This document shows positions 23,872 to 57,967 of a DNA stretch of 64,000 nt, in pieces. The DNA comes from Engraulis encrasicolus. Lineage: Eukaryota; Chordata; Actinopteri; Clupeiformes; Engraulidae. The stretch lies in assembly GCF_034702125.1 (NCBI RefSeq), contig NC_085872.1:28489634-28553633 (forward strand), read 5' to 3'. Position 1 is the stretch's first letter. The number at the start of each line of letters is the position of its first letter. The notes under the pieces are model-generated. The model worked only from the letters and a program-made list of their open reading frames with translations, did not search any database and was not told the DNA's origin. The translations under genes were made by a program, and so were the position numbers.

Positions 23872-24032
23872 CAACATGATCTCCAAAAATTCCGTGCTCC
23901 TGGACACGGATGTTAAGGACACAAAATCCGTGTCCAGGAGCACGGAATTTTGGCAAAATCCGTGCTCCTGGACACGGATTTCGTGTCCTTAACATCCGTG
24001 TCCAGGAGCACGGAATTTTTGGAGATCAGGCT
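23872..24032. mobile_element. Almost perfectly palindromic fold-back element
   Basis: The sequence from TGATCTCCAAAAATTCCGTG (23877) is mirrored by its inverse ending at 24028, with arms of about 72 bp, one or two mismatches and a centre near 23952. Each arm carries CCGTGCTCCTGGACACGGA in one orientation and its inverse once more, so four blocks alternate in direction. GACAACTG stands on both sides (23864-23871, 24033-24040), an 8-bp target duplication. Confidence 0.85.
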
Positions 24033-24257
24033 GACAACTGAGTTATATTTCAAAGCAGCCCAAGTCTGGCTGCTACAAGACCTTTCAAATCAAGATATTA
24101 TTTGAATAGAACCTGTTTGACAATGTGTAGTAGGTCATATCGAATCTGCACACTGTGATTCATCAACATTCAGGAGCATATTATAATAAAAAAATAATTG
24201 ACATGTCTCCGACTGTAAAAGGTATCAAAGTAATTTCTAAATCGTTGGGGCATCTGC

Positions 24258-25109
24258 TGTCATGAGCACTCTCTCTCCCTGTTAGCAACCTTAATTGCAT
24301 TCAATTCTCTGCCACTCTGCTCACTCTCTCCCTACTCTGCCTAATGTGCTCCAACTGGCTCCGCCCTGCTCTGCTCTTGTTACCTGGCCAGCTGCACTGC
24401 ATTTCCCACTCACCATCCTCACCTTGCCTCACTCTGTTCTAATTACTCTGCCAGCTGCACTGCATTTCCCCACTAACCTCTCCCAGTATATCAAGCCCTG
24501 TTTTTCAGCCAAGCACTGTCTGATCGTCTTCAAACCTGGACCAGTAACCTGCCTGTCTGCGCTCTGACTCCTGTTTGTGATACCGATCCTTTCTTGACTG
24601 CCTCCTTGTTCTACTGCCCCGACTATCCCGACCTGCCTTCTGGATCTCGACTACTCTCCGATCTTCAGCCCCTCCGGTAACTCGATTCTGCCTTCTGTCT
24701 CTCACCACGATATTTGCCCAGCCCTGATCTGTACTTCTGCCTGCCATTCATATTGCTGTTGTGTGTGTGTTCCCCCAGGTCTCCGACCACCAGATGAGCG
24801 AGCCCAGACGCTTCACCACCCTCAGCCCGATACGCCGCTCCGTCACTGGGGGACACACACACTAAGCACTTGGACTGGACACCCCCGGGCATTTGGTGAC
24901 CCCCGGAGCCCAGGTAACCCACAGGACCCTGAAAAACCCCAGAGCCCCAAGCACCCCTGGAACCCCTGACACCCCTGGCACTCCTAGCACCCCTGGAACC
25001 GGAACCTCCCAAGACCTCACGATCATCTCACTCCTCTTCCCCCCTGAAACCTTCAATAAAGAACTCTGAATTTGAACTTGCGCTCTTGGGTCCTCTTCTG
25101 TCCGTGACA
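24258..25109 (+). mobile_element. Solo LTR
   Basis: It starts TGTCATGAGCAC and ends GTCCGTGACA (TG..CA), is 852 bp long, and is flanked by TCTGC on both sides (24253-24257, 25110-25114). CAATAAAGAACTC near 25055 is a polyadenylation signal, followed by a TTGCGCTCTTGGGTCC segment as in LTR R/U5 regions. There is no internal domain, so it arose by LTR recombination. Confidence 0.9.
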
Positions 25110-25849
25110 TCTGCAAACCATGGTGAGAGCCATTATCCACAATTAGAGAATACATGATGTAATGGTGAACATTTCTAAGAGTGGCTATCACACTGAATTT
25201 ACCCCAAGAAGACATGGGGGATCCAAGAGTTCAGAGAGGAACTGGAGGTGTTAAATACCCCATAAAATTAAAGTGTTCATGACTCAACCATGAGAAAGAG
25301 ACTAGCAAACACTGCATGCATGTCAGAGTTCCAAGGCCAAAGTCACCTCTGACAAGGAGAGCATCAAGGTTTGTCTCAAAATGTCTTTCTTTTTTTTTTT
25401 TCTTTTTTTTAAAACCCCACATTGACAATGCAAACAAAGCTTCTGAGAAAATATTCTGTGGACAGATGTAACAAAAGGTGAACTTTTTGATGGTGTGAAA
25501 TAAACACTGCATTTGACAAAAAGAACGCCATGTCAAAAGTGAAAAATGGTGGTGGGAGTTTCATGCTTTGGGGCTGCTTGCTGCCTTTGGACATAGATGA
25601 CCAGCTATGATTGAAGTAAGCATGAATTTGACTCTTTACAAAAATCCTGAAGGATGATGTCCAGTCATCCATTTGTAACCATTCGAATCGACTGAAAGAG
25701 AACTATACTGCTTACCATGAAATAATAGGTCCACTATTCAGGGGTGTAAAGTAACATGTACTGAAGTATTGTAGGCCTAATTCACAGCTTTTATGAGTAC
25801 TTTATAACTTTAAGAAGTTTTCTAAAATTAGTTATTTTGTAATGGGTTT

Positions 25850-26066
25850 TACAGGGTTGCAGGTTGGACTCCCACCCTTCCACTCCCTAATTCACTTCAT
25901 GGGTGAGGTAGTCGTACCCTTGAGCAAAGCCCCTAACCCCACACTGTTCCAGGGACTGTAACAAATACACACAAAAAATTACGATTCTCTCCTCATCCAA
26001 GCACAGGCGTATAGGCCTACATGAGTATTTCATTTCCCACTGTAAACATGAAATATGAAAACACAT
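25850..26066 (+). repeat. tRNA-derived SINE-like repeat, copy 2
   Basis: It matches 15400-15655 (B-box-like GGTTGGACTCCCACC, then GAGCAAAGCCCCTAACCCC and the same 3' text). It continues after the L1-like insertion at 26480. Confidence 0.65.
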
Positions 26067-26073
26067 AAATGGA

Positions 26074-26479
26074 CGAGGGACTGTCCAGCGATACAAACGT
26101 TTTGGAAAAACATTAAAGAAGACTTGGACACTGTCTTCAGAGTTGATATCCCTCTGCACCCTTTTGTGCTGGAGATGATACCAGAGAACTTTCTTTCCAA
26201 GGACCAGTGCTACATGTTACATATTCTGTTAATGACACAGAGGAAAATGATTAGGCTACTGTTAATTGGATGCAGACATGTACACCCACAAAAGCTCAAT
26301 GCTTACATAAGAGTTGTAATTGGCTTTGTTTTTATTTGTTTTGTGTCTTTGTTTGTTTTTTATTTTTATTTTTATTTTTATAAAAAAAAAAATTTTTTGG
26401 GGGGGGGGGTGCATGGAATGTGTGTGTTTGTATTGCCTGAAAGTTTGATATGGGCAATAAAGTTCCAAAAAAAAAGAAA
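26074..26479 (+). mobile_element. 5'-truncated L1/Tx1-like LINE insertion
   Basis: The frame CPAIQTFWKNIKEDLDTVF, then ENFLSKDQCYMLHILLMTQR and KMIRLLL, resembles the C-terminal part of L1-clade ORF2. An AATAAAG signal and an A-rich tail (26466-26479) follow. AAATGGA flanks both sides (26067-26073, 26480-26486). The other SINE copy (15640) shows the site without the insert. Confidence 0.85.
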
Positions 26480-26570
26480 AAATGGATGAATCCTCTACAT
26501 CCCATACATCCCATCATAAAACATTGTCATTTTATTGAATCCCTCTGGTCTGTGTTTCATTTTGTACATT

Positions 26571-26581
26571 GTGAAGAAGAG

Positions 26582-26613
<32 letters not shown>

Positions 26614-26643
26614 AGAAGAAGAAGAAGAAGAAGAAGAAGAAGA
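26571..26643 (+). repeat. (GAA)n
   Basis: A GAA/GGAA trinucleotide run is homologous to that at 18280. Confidence 0.97.
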
Positions 26644-26747
26644 TAATTGCTAATCAATGGCATGTCATTTATTCAACCAATGCTGCTACCAGGGGGTAAT
26701 GTGACACTCCAGAGGACATTTGACACGGCTGGGTTTTTACATGCAGG

Positions 26748-26941
26748 CTAATTCCCTTCCCGCATTGCAATTCCATATTGTCCAAAAACATAGTCGCCAC
26801 ATGCTTGTGCTCTCATGGGCTTTGTCTGAAAGAAGAGAATCTTTCTGAAGTCAAATTATATCCAGCAAGACATTTATCCAGTATATATTAGTTGTACTGG
26901 TTGGATGAATTAAAACATTAAAACTGGCTAAGAATGGTTGA

Positions 26942-26993
<52 letters not shown>

Positions 26994-27913
26994 GCAACAG
27001 CAACAACAACAGCAACAATATAATAAACAATGTATATATATATATATATATAAAGTATTTAGTATATAAGGTTTTTGACCATATAGATATTACATGACAT
27101 CATATGAATCTTCAGGCTTATCTAAACTGAAATGATTTGACAAAATGCATTTGAAAACTCTCTTAAACCTTACCTGTGCCAGGTATTGTTTAGTCACACA
27201 GTCAGCAAAGCCATTATAGCAGGCAATACAGTCAATTTCTGGCTGTAAAGGGAAAAATGTTATCAAGATAATGCACACAAGATAATTATTATGTTATTTA
27301 TAATTAAATTAAATTTAAAAAATGCATAGGATCAAAGTTTTCATGATACTTACTACATTGACTCTAGTCTGAATACCACATCCAGGATGATGGTGGAAGT
27401 GTGCTGAAGTTTTCCTTGGGCAGTTGGTTGGTTTCAGCTCTATTCGCAAATGTGCTCTGGGATACTGCAATCAAGGAAAAACGTTGTCGGCCAATTTTAT
27501 GCTTAAGGACTATTTGTATGCACTCTGCCTGATGAAGGTCTAAGGGCCGAAAGTTTGCAAGTCTAGTAAAGCTTCTTTGCACAAAAATAGACCTGAAGTG
27601 TGCGGATTGTCTCCTTTTTATACAGAAATTTCTACTGAATCCTGCACCTTCTAAACAGATGAGCGGAGGCCTATCACAATTTATGCTGAAGTATATAAAA
27701 CATTGTGTCTAAATGATCACAAAAGCAGCATACCTCATGATGTGCCAGGCGTTGTGAATAATCTAAATGCATCCTGAAGTGATCTAACTTTTCGTTAGCT
27801 AATTTGATCAGGGTATTAATGATTTCCTTGTCATTGTCATTATAAGAATCCAGTCCACTAGCGGTAACCACCAGGATTATGGAAGCAAACGCCAGAACTC
27901 CGAGAGCATTCAT
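26748..27913 (-). CDS. Secreted chemerin/cystatin-like protein, copy C
   Basis: Four phase-0 exons: 27734-27913, 27354-27464, 27174-27242 and 26748-26825, giving 145 aa. The layout is the same as copy B: signal peptide (MNALGVLAFASIILVVTASG), helix (SYNDNDKEIINTLIKLANEK), LRIELKPTNCPRK, PGCGIQTRVNV, IDCIACYNGFADC, QACGDYV and a C-terminus ending GIAMREGN. All six cysteines and every splice site are kept, although many residues differ from B (for example PEC to PGC and CHN to CYN). Open frames with mostly amino-acid-changing differences suggest both copies are used. An about 180-bp repeat lies in intron 1. As for B, the chemerin-like assignment rests on cysteine spacing and short motifs. Confidence 0.72.
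26945..27055 (+). repeat. (AAT)n and (TA)n in intron 3 of gene C
   Basis: A long AAT run, then AACAGC units, then a short TA run, matching the tract in gene B. Confidence 0.95.
27503..27686. mobile_element. Short retroposed repeat in intron 1 of gene C
   Basis: It is absent from the same intron of copy B, and TTATGC flanks it (27497-27502, 27681-27686). It contains CTGATGA..GGTC..GGCC..GAAA at 27529-27552. A related phrase is at 63587-63610. The family is not certain; a Penelope-like or SINE origin is possible. Confidence 0.5.
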
Positions 27914-28088
27914 TTCTGTGTAAATCCTTAGATGTTGGAGTCAAACTGTTTAACTCACAACCAACTCAAAACTGACAGTCTATCTGCACTAACTGTTGTG
28001 CAACATGCAAGTAAAACGTTGGGTAAGTCAATTCCAATTCCAAACATGAACCCTGAACCATTAGTGGATAAGACACACACACGCGTGT

Positions 28089-28352
28089 ACAGGGCTGGTC
28101 TGGGACCACAAACCGGCCCGGGCATTTTTGGCATAGACCAGGCCCTCACCCCACCCCCATACTACAATTATGATGGGCTCAGTCCACTGCAAATTAAGAA
28201 TGCACAGATGGGCCGCCCGACCTATGTTGTGCACTGGTCTCTAGGGGAATATTTGAAACAAACAAACAAACAAAAAAAGCAAAAGCATTGGCCCCTAATG
28301 ACTGTCGGCCCACGGGGAAAATGCCCTGTATGCCAGATTACCGGTCCAGGCG
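28089..28352. mobile_element. Possible hAT-like MITE
   Basis: It starts CAGGGCTGGTCTGGG, and the far end ATTACCGGTCCAG is a weak inverse. It lies between CA-rich tracts. The target duplication is not clear. Confidence 0.35.
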
Positions 28353-28359
28353 TGCGCTT

Positions 28360-28360
<1 letters not shown>

Positions 28361-28427
<67 letters not shown>

Positions 28428-28433
28428 GCGCAC
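28361..28433 (+). repeat. (CA)n
   Basis: A CA run ends in GCACGCGCACAC. Confidence 0.97.
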
Positions 28434-28652
28434 ACCAGAGGCGACTCTAGGTTCAGCTGGGACTCCAAGCGAAATTTCAAAGGAGTAAATATCTGAAAGA
28501 AATGGGCAACTACTGTAGCAAAGTGTGAGCTGTTATTCACCATTGAGGGGCTTGGGGGCCCCAAAGCGGTTGCCTGCCAAGTATGCTGATAAGATGCACC
28601 TCTGACGCGCGCGCGTGTGCGCGAGCACACGCACACGCACGCGCACACGCAC

Positions 28653-28950
28653 ACCTTAATATCTTGTTGGGTCCCTCCCATTGACTTCCATTCATATTAA
28701 CCCTAACAATAGCTAAAGAATGCTAAACTGTGCCCAAACCAAAACAATCCCTAACCTTAACTTGTCAGTGAGGAAATATTTTTACACTTTTACTTTTACC
28801 ACTGTAACAACAAAACTACCCCAGCGAAAGGGGTCAAAACATGTATGGTCCAAGATTTGGGCCCCACATGGAGTGAAGGCCCCACCTTGTTGGTGTGCTC
28901 CGATAGCAGTGTCCTCACAAAGGTAGATTGGTAGTGCAGTATACATACAC
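28653..28950. repeat. Interspersed repeat, copy 1 (partner at 40408-40700)
   Basis: About 300 bp starting CCTTAATATCTTGTTGGGTC and ending at GGTAGATTGGTAGTGCAGTA match 40408-40690 with about 10% differences. Both copies are bounded by CA-rich DNA and preceded by the phrase GGCTTGGGGGCCCCAAAGCG. Confidence 0.8.
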
Positions 28951-29366
28951 GCACGCGCACACACACGCAGACACACACAGTTTTGCCCTAGATTTGGTTC
29001 GATGAACGTTTCAGTTTCAGGGCTTTGATGCTGGATGCTGCTTTGACCTAGGTGGCTGGAGCTGCATAGACGCTCCATTCTCCACGCTCCAGAAATTTGA
29101 GATTTTTTACTTAATGAACACTCAATTTGCTTTACTGCAATGATTATTTGTGCACTTGTCTGTCAAATTTGTTAATAACTACATCATTAAGGGGTACATT
29201 GTTGCCAAACTCGTTTTGTAGACTCATGGGGAATGGAAACTCTGAACTTTCATTAGAATCTGACATCAAATGACTTCAAAAACTAAGTCAGCTGCAGTTT
29301 CCCTTAAGTGATCACAATTGTTTCCAGGCATATCGAAAGTTGATTACCAATATTTGAACAAGACCA

Positions 29367-29544
29367 GGGGCCCATATGATACTACAACGCTGGTCCAGGA
29401 TAAGTTAAGGGTAAGTTAAGAGGTAAATCACCTAATACAAGAGCTTTTCTTTAGAAAAAATGAGGACTCCATGCTCTTCTATTAGACGCTTTACCTCTAA
29501 CTTAAGCTTAACTTATCCTGAACCAGCTTTGTAGAATAGGCCCC
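29367..29544. mobile_element. Fold-back MITE
   Basis: It starts GGGGCCCATATGATACTACA and ends TTGTAGAATAGGCCCC. The arms continue inward as GGATAAGTTAAG..TAAGTTAAGAGGTAAA and its inverse, so most of the 178 bp is inverted repeat. Confidence 0.75.
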
Positions 29545-30470
29545 AGTTTGGGCTTCATTTGGTGTAAATCCAGTTTATATTAGTTCATGCAGTTACTGTA
29601 AGTGAACTGCCAAGCCATCAGTTGTTATTTTGGAGTTCTGTTTTTTTTTTTTTTGGCTCTATAAAAAGATTCAACACTTTCTCGCAAACATTTGCCATTC
29701 CTAGAAATATTGAGTTCCATGCTGCTGAGAGTGTTTCCATTATTTTACAGCAGTCAGTATATTGTACAGTATACGTATTTGCCATCGTGCCCCACATAAT
29801 AATAAAAGCTTCTTCTGTTGTTGATATTGGTAAAGATGATGGGCTACTGGTGTCTGCTGAAAGACAGGGTAATGGATAAATTATGAAAATAGCTGATTTC
29901 AGAAAATTAAGAATAGACTTCAGGTACATATGAAGAGTTCAGATGCAAAACCCCCTCAGTGCCTTTTCAGAAAATAACCTTAATTCATTTTTATGTAATA
30001 CAAAGCTATCAAAATTGAATGGTTTTTTATTTCATTTATGTAATATAACTATTTACATGTATCATCAAGTACATGTATGTAAACCAAACCAACAACAGGG
30101 TTCTCTAAAAATATGGCAGTGCAGGTCTTCAGAAATGGAGTTAGGGGGTTTTGCATCTGAACTCTTCATATGGACTAAAAAAAAACATAGACTTACCCGG
30201 TTCCGGCCTCAGATGCCAAAGGTCCAAAAGGGACAGGCCAAATGAAGCCTTCACCTTCAGTCTTGTAATTTCTTTGCCCTGCAGGCTTCATAGCGTGTAA
30301 TGGTAATAGACATATGGTTCTTCTGTCCAGTGACAAAGTTGTGACAGACTGGTTCTGAAACTTGTCATTTAATTTCAAGCCACATGGCTTGGGCACACTA
30401 TGCACAGTAGCCTCTTAGTTCAGATGGGGTTGCCGGAGGGCCTATTCACTATATGCTGAAAATACTATTT
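29545..30470. other. Non-coding; no gene seen
   Basis: The sequence is AT-rich. The phrase AACTCTTCATATG with GATGCAAAACCCCCT appears once in each orientation near 29931-29957 and 30151-30173, bounding an about 240-bp segment that may be a small inverted-repeat element. Confidence 0.4.
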
Positions 30471-30479
30471 GTACTGTAT

Positions 30480-30650
30480 TAAGCACTTATTGTTACCAGT
30501 CCATCACTGTTACCTGTCCTGTCCTGTCTTGCACTTTGTGTCAGTCTATAAAATGTCAGTCTTGTGTATGTCTGTCTTGGCATGGTATAGAGAGAAAACG
30601 TAATTTCATTTTCCTTGTATGACTTGTGTGCATATGAAGAAAGGGACAAC
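30480..30650 (+). repeat. Retroposon 3' part, interrupted
   Basis: It is homologous to the reverse complement of 15088-15330 (TTCATTTTCCTTGTATGACT region). Its ACTTG tail continues at 31878-31905, after an inserted element. Confidence 0.6.
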
Positions 30651-31877
30651 TAGACTGCCTGTGCAGTCGCCTTCGACTGCTTAAGGTATATCCCCGAAAC
30701 GCGACGCTTCCAGTCCCCCATCATTCCTACCACTCCCGTCCACCATTTCGTAAACGTATATGATACATGCAGACGTGACATGACGTGCATAGGCTTAAAA
30801 CCAAACGACTATTGTGAAAATGAAGCAAAAAATGGGGCAAATGGTAATACTGTTTTAATGGTTCAGTGGATATACCACATTAGGTACAGTGTAATAACCA
30901 GTGTAACAATATTTAATACAATGTAATTGTTTTACTTACATCATGTGTTTGTGCGTAAGTGGTATTACATGGTATTGCATATTGTTACACTGGTATTACA
31001 CTATATTACATGGTATTGCATACTGCTACACTCGTTATTACACTGTACCTGATATTGCATATTGTTACACTGGTATTACACTAGTATTACATGGTATTAA
31101 ATATTGTTACATTGGTTATTACACTGTACCTAATATGGTAGATTCACTGAAATGGTGAACCATTAAAATAAGGTGTTACCGGGCAAATCAATCCACCCAG
31201 TCAGAAGTTATGGGCCAAATGAAAATTCCGCCATTTTGAAAGTGTTGTCTTCCAAACTCGAATCAGTTCATGAACCTACCCTAGAGCATTCACACACAAA
31301 ATCTGTGACAAATCCATCCACCCGGTCAGTAGTTATGGGCCAAACAATAATTCGGCCATCTTGAATTCAGCCATCTTGAAAGTGTTGACCTCCAAACTCG
31401 AATCAGTTCATGAACCTACCCTAGAGCATTCACACACCAAATCTGGGACAAATCCACCCACCCGGTCAGAAGTTATGGACCAAACAAAAATTCGGCCATC
31501 TTGAATTCAGCCATCTTGAAAGTGTTGACCTCCCAACTCGTAGCAGTTCATGAACCTACCCTAGAGCATTCACACACCAAATCTGGGACAAATCCATCCA
31601 CCCGGTCAGAAGTTATGGACCAAACAAAAATTCGGCCACCTTGAATTCAGCCATCTTGAAAGTGTTGACCTCCAAACTCGAATCAGTTCATGAACTTGCC
31701 CTAGAGCATTCACCCAAAAAATCTGGGACAAATCCAAACATCCGTTCAAAAGTTATCGCGTTAACACGAAAGACCTTACGTGGCGGCGGTGGCGGCGGCG
31801 GACACGGACATGGACGCGGCGGCGGCGGCGCACGCAAAACCATTACATCACCGATGCTCCGCGTTTCGGGGATATAA
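30650..31877. mobile_element. Element with TATATCCCCGAAACGCG ends and a 139-bp array
   Basis: TATATCCCCGAAACGCG near 30691 recurs inverted as CGCGTTTCGGGGATATA at 31859-31875. A small palindrome GCAGTCGCCTTCGACTGC (30663-30680) lies outside the left copy. Inside, a phrase around AGTTATGGACCAAACAAAAA recurs near 31207, 31333, 31473, 31612 and (decayed) 31753, a period of about 139 bp. A GGC-rich stretch lies at 31776-31835. It splits an older retroposon. The superfamily is unknown. Confidence 0.6.
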
Positions 31878-32087
31878 TAAAAGCTGACTTGACTTGATAG
31901 TCAACTACATCATAACAACGTTGCTATGACAGTACTGAGAGCCTTAATTAACAGATTAAGCCATAGCCATTACAATGTTGGTGACAGTAAGGTTATAACA
32001 CTACCTCTGTGCTAAGGGGTTAAACACACACTGCAAAAATAGGATTGTTTCAGCAAGTTACACTCAAGAGCTGTTCATCATGAGTCA

Positions 32088-32256
32088 TTGGCCATTTCTC
32101 AAAATCTAGTGTGCACCCTTCCAAGTGCATCAGCCTTCATCACACCCAGTGATTGGGTACTCTTTGGTTAACTCTGCGGAGTATCCAATCACTGGGCGTG
32201 ACTAATTAGTATCACACACTTCCAAGGCTCATACACTTGACTTTGAGAAATGGTCA
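32088..32256. mobile_element. Fold-back MITE, copy 1
   Basis: It starts GGCCATTTCTCAAAATCTAG and ends TTGAGAAATGG in inverse. Inside, CAGTGATTGGGTACTC and GAGTATCCAATCACTG are a second inverted pair. The same family is at 32883-33103. Confidence 0.75.
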
Positions 32257-32882
32257 GTGTCATGTCTTTGACCACACCTACTACTTTTCTCAAAAGAAAT
32301 GGCAGAGTCACATGGACAGGGTCTTACATCTTGTTTTAATAAGATGATTGACCATCACAAAATTATTACAAAGCCATGGAAGAATCGGATATTTGAAAAA
32401 GTTCACATGTGGCAAAATTGGATAAAAACAAAAAACGCAAAATAAATAAATAACAGGAAAATAGCAGTAAACTAACGACTGAAAGCCCAGTGATTGTTCT
32501 TTTCTACATTGTATACCTACAATGACACCTGATACGTAGCTAGCTACTTAGTCCATTTTGCTGAGCGGAAAGGATGATGTCTTTGATTGTTACGCAGCTT
32601 TTTGTTATGAACAGCTTCTTGAACAATTCCAAGACTCTGTACTGGTAAAATTGACACAGGTTCTCTACTACAACACACTTCCACAGACCAACAGGTCAAA
32701 CCTGATTATTTGTTGTCCTTTACTTTAAAAAGGAAAGAAAACAACACGCTTTGCGAATATTAGCCCTCAATACATCTAAACCTGTACACAGGCGGGTAAG
32801 GTGCATTTTGTTTTTTGTTTTTTTTACAACTACAAAGGTACAGAATAGTTGCAGCAGAAGGAAGCGGTGGTGGCCACATTTG

Positions 32883-33103
32883 GGGCCTTTCTCAAAACCT
32901 AGGACAGTGTCCTTCCAAGTGTATCAGCCTAATTAGTCACGCCCAGTGATTGGATACTCTTTGGTGAACTCTGCACAATATCCAATCACTGGGTGTGACT
33001 AATAAAGAGTATCCAATCACTGGGTGTGACTAAGGCTGATACACTGGGTGTGACTTAGGCTGACACACTTGGAAGGACACTGTCCTAGGGTTTGAGAAAG
33101 GCC
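32883..33103. mobile_element. Fold-back MITE, copy 2
   Basis: It starts GGGCCTTTCTCAAAACCTAG and ends CTAGGGTTTGAGAAAGGCC. The internal unit ATCCAATCACTGGGTGTGAC is repeated two to three times. It belongs to the family of 32088-32256. Confidence 0.8.
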
Positions 33104-33532
33104 CTTCAAGTGCTCTAAGCCAAAGCCACTTGGTGCCTTGTTCCTGTTCATGAAGCCAGCAGGTGGGCCTCACAGGGCCTCCACACATCGGCTCCAACAA
33201 AGTGCTGAGCACTGCTCTGCCAAAGTTCGATTCCATTGTTGTCAACACAATCCCGCACTCCGGCGCTGATGTCCGCGGACATTCGCGGATGTCGGCAAGC
33301 GATTAGAGACAAGTTCTATTTTGTGGGAGCCGGCCATTGACTATTCATGCTCTGTTGGGGTGAAATTGTGTGCGGGGCTCGGAATTGTGCCGGAGGCGAA
33401 AGTGCGCCGCAGTGCTGTCGGAGCCGGTGTGCGGAGGCCCTCACAGGGCCTTCCCTCCAGTGCATTCTGAATGAGCGCTGATGTCACGGCTGCCACGGCA
33501 GCAGGCAACGCAACGCAACCGGTCTACCCACC

Positions 33533-57362
<23,830 letters not shown>

Positions 57363-57680
57363 TATCCTGTGGTGACCACCATCCTCTCGGTGTATGCACA
57401 GTATTTCTTGAACGTCCGTGTTTTCGTTTCAAATAAATATTAGCATTCAACTGTTCCACTTCTGAGTAACAACACCAATCCACCTCTGGTAGGCTACCTC
57501 GAGTTGCTGTCGTGCTGAGGTCTTGACTCTTGAGCGGTTCCCTCCTGTGTTCAAGTAGTTGGACGAAAAAACAGTCAAGCAGGCGGTTACTTGCGGACAC
57601 TGTCCAATCACAGTGCAGATATATTGCTGCGCAGTTTGAATGACTTCGTAAATCGTTACTGTACGTTTATAGCGCTAGGT

Positions 57681-57956
57681 ATGATGGCAAGTGTTTTTGT
57701 GAAAAGATTCTCTCCTATATTCAAAGTTTGTATATCGTGCCACACACAATCTAGGAGCCGTATTACAGAAACTTTTGAGAGTTTGATGCAACAAATGATG
57801 CTAGACAGCGACACAGAACTTCTACACTCTTTGGTTAAGTCCTTTTTAAACAAAATTTTCATCCTACTTCACATTTTCCCCAGACTTGATGGATATGCAA
57901 TGGAATACAGAGAATGGAATAGAATGTTATTCAGTCAAATCAACCAATTCAATTGA
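57681..57956 (+). CDS. Unassigned 91-codon ORF divergent from suco
   Basis: It starts MMASVFVKRFSPIFK about 320 bp from the suco start codon, on the opposite strand, and the frame is open upstream to about 57591. It goes on with non-repetitive composition (ITETFESLMQQMMLDSDTEL) and ends 3 bp before the target duplication of a MITE. It could be the first exon of a divergent transcript sharing the suco promoter, or a chance frame. No family is recognised. Confidence 0.25.
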   Translation: MMASVFVKRFSPIFKVCISCHTQSRSRITETFESLMQQMMLDSDTELLHSLVKSFLNKIFILLHIFPRLDGYAMEYREWNRMLFSQINQFN

Positions 57957-57967
57957 CTAACCTGACT

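Larger units (their letters stand above)
23595..25720 (+). mobile_element. Degenerate Tc1-like transposon, second family
   Basis: The left part has the fish Tc1-type text GTGTGAAAAAGTAATTGCCC. The right part translates to transposase-like pieces such as NGGGSFMLWGCLL (near 25545-25580), the GGGS.M.WGC region before the second catalytic Asp. Stops and frame changes are frequent. It is interrupted by a palindromic MITE and by a solo LTR. Confidence 0.7.
26515..28075. repeat. Duplicated block 2 (contains gene C)
   Basis: This is the collinear partner of 18222-19620. It carries a longer ATT tract, a shorter TA tract and an extra insertion in intron 1. Confidence 0.9.
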
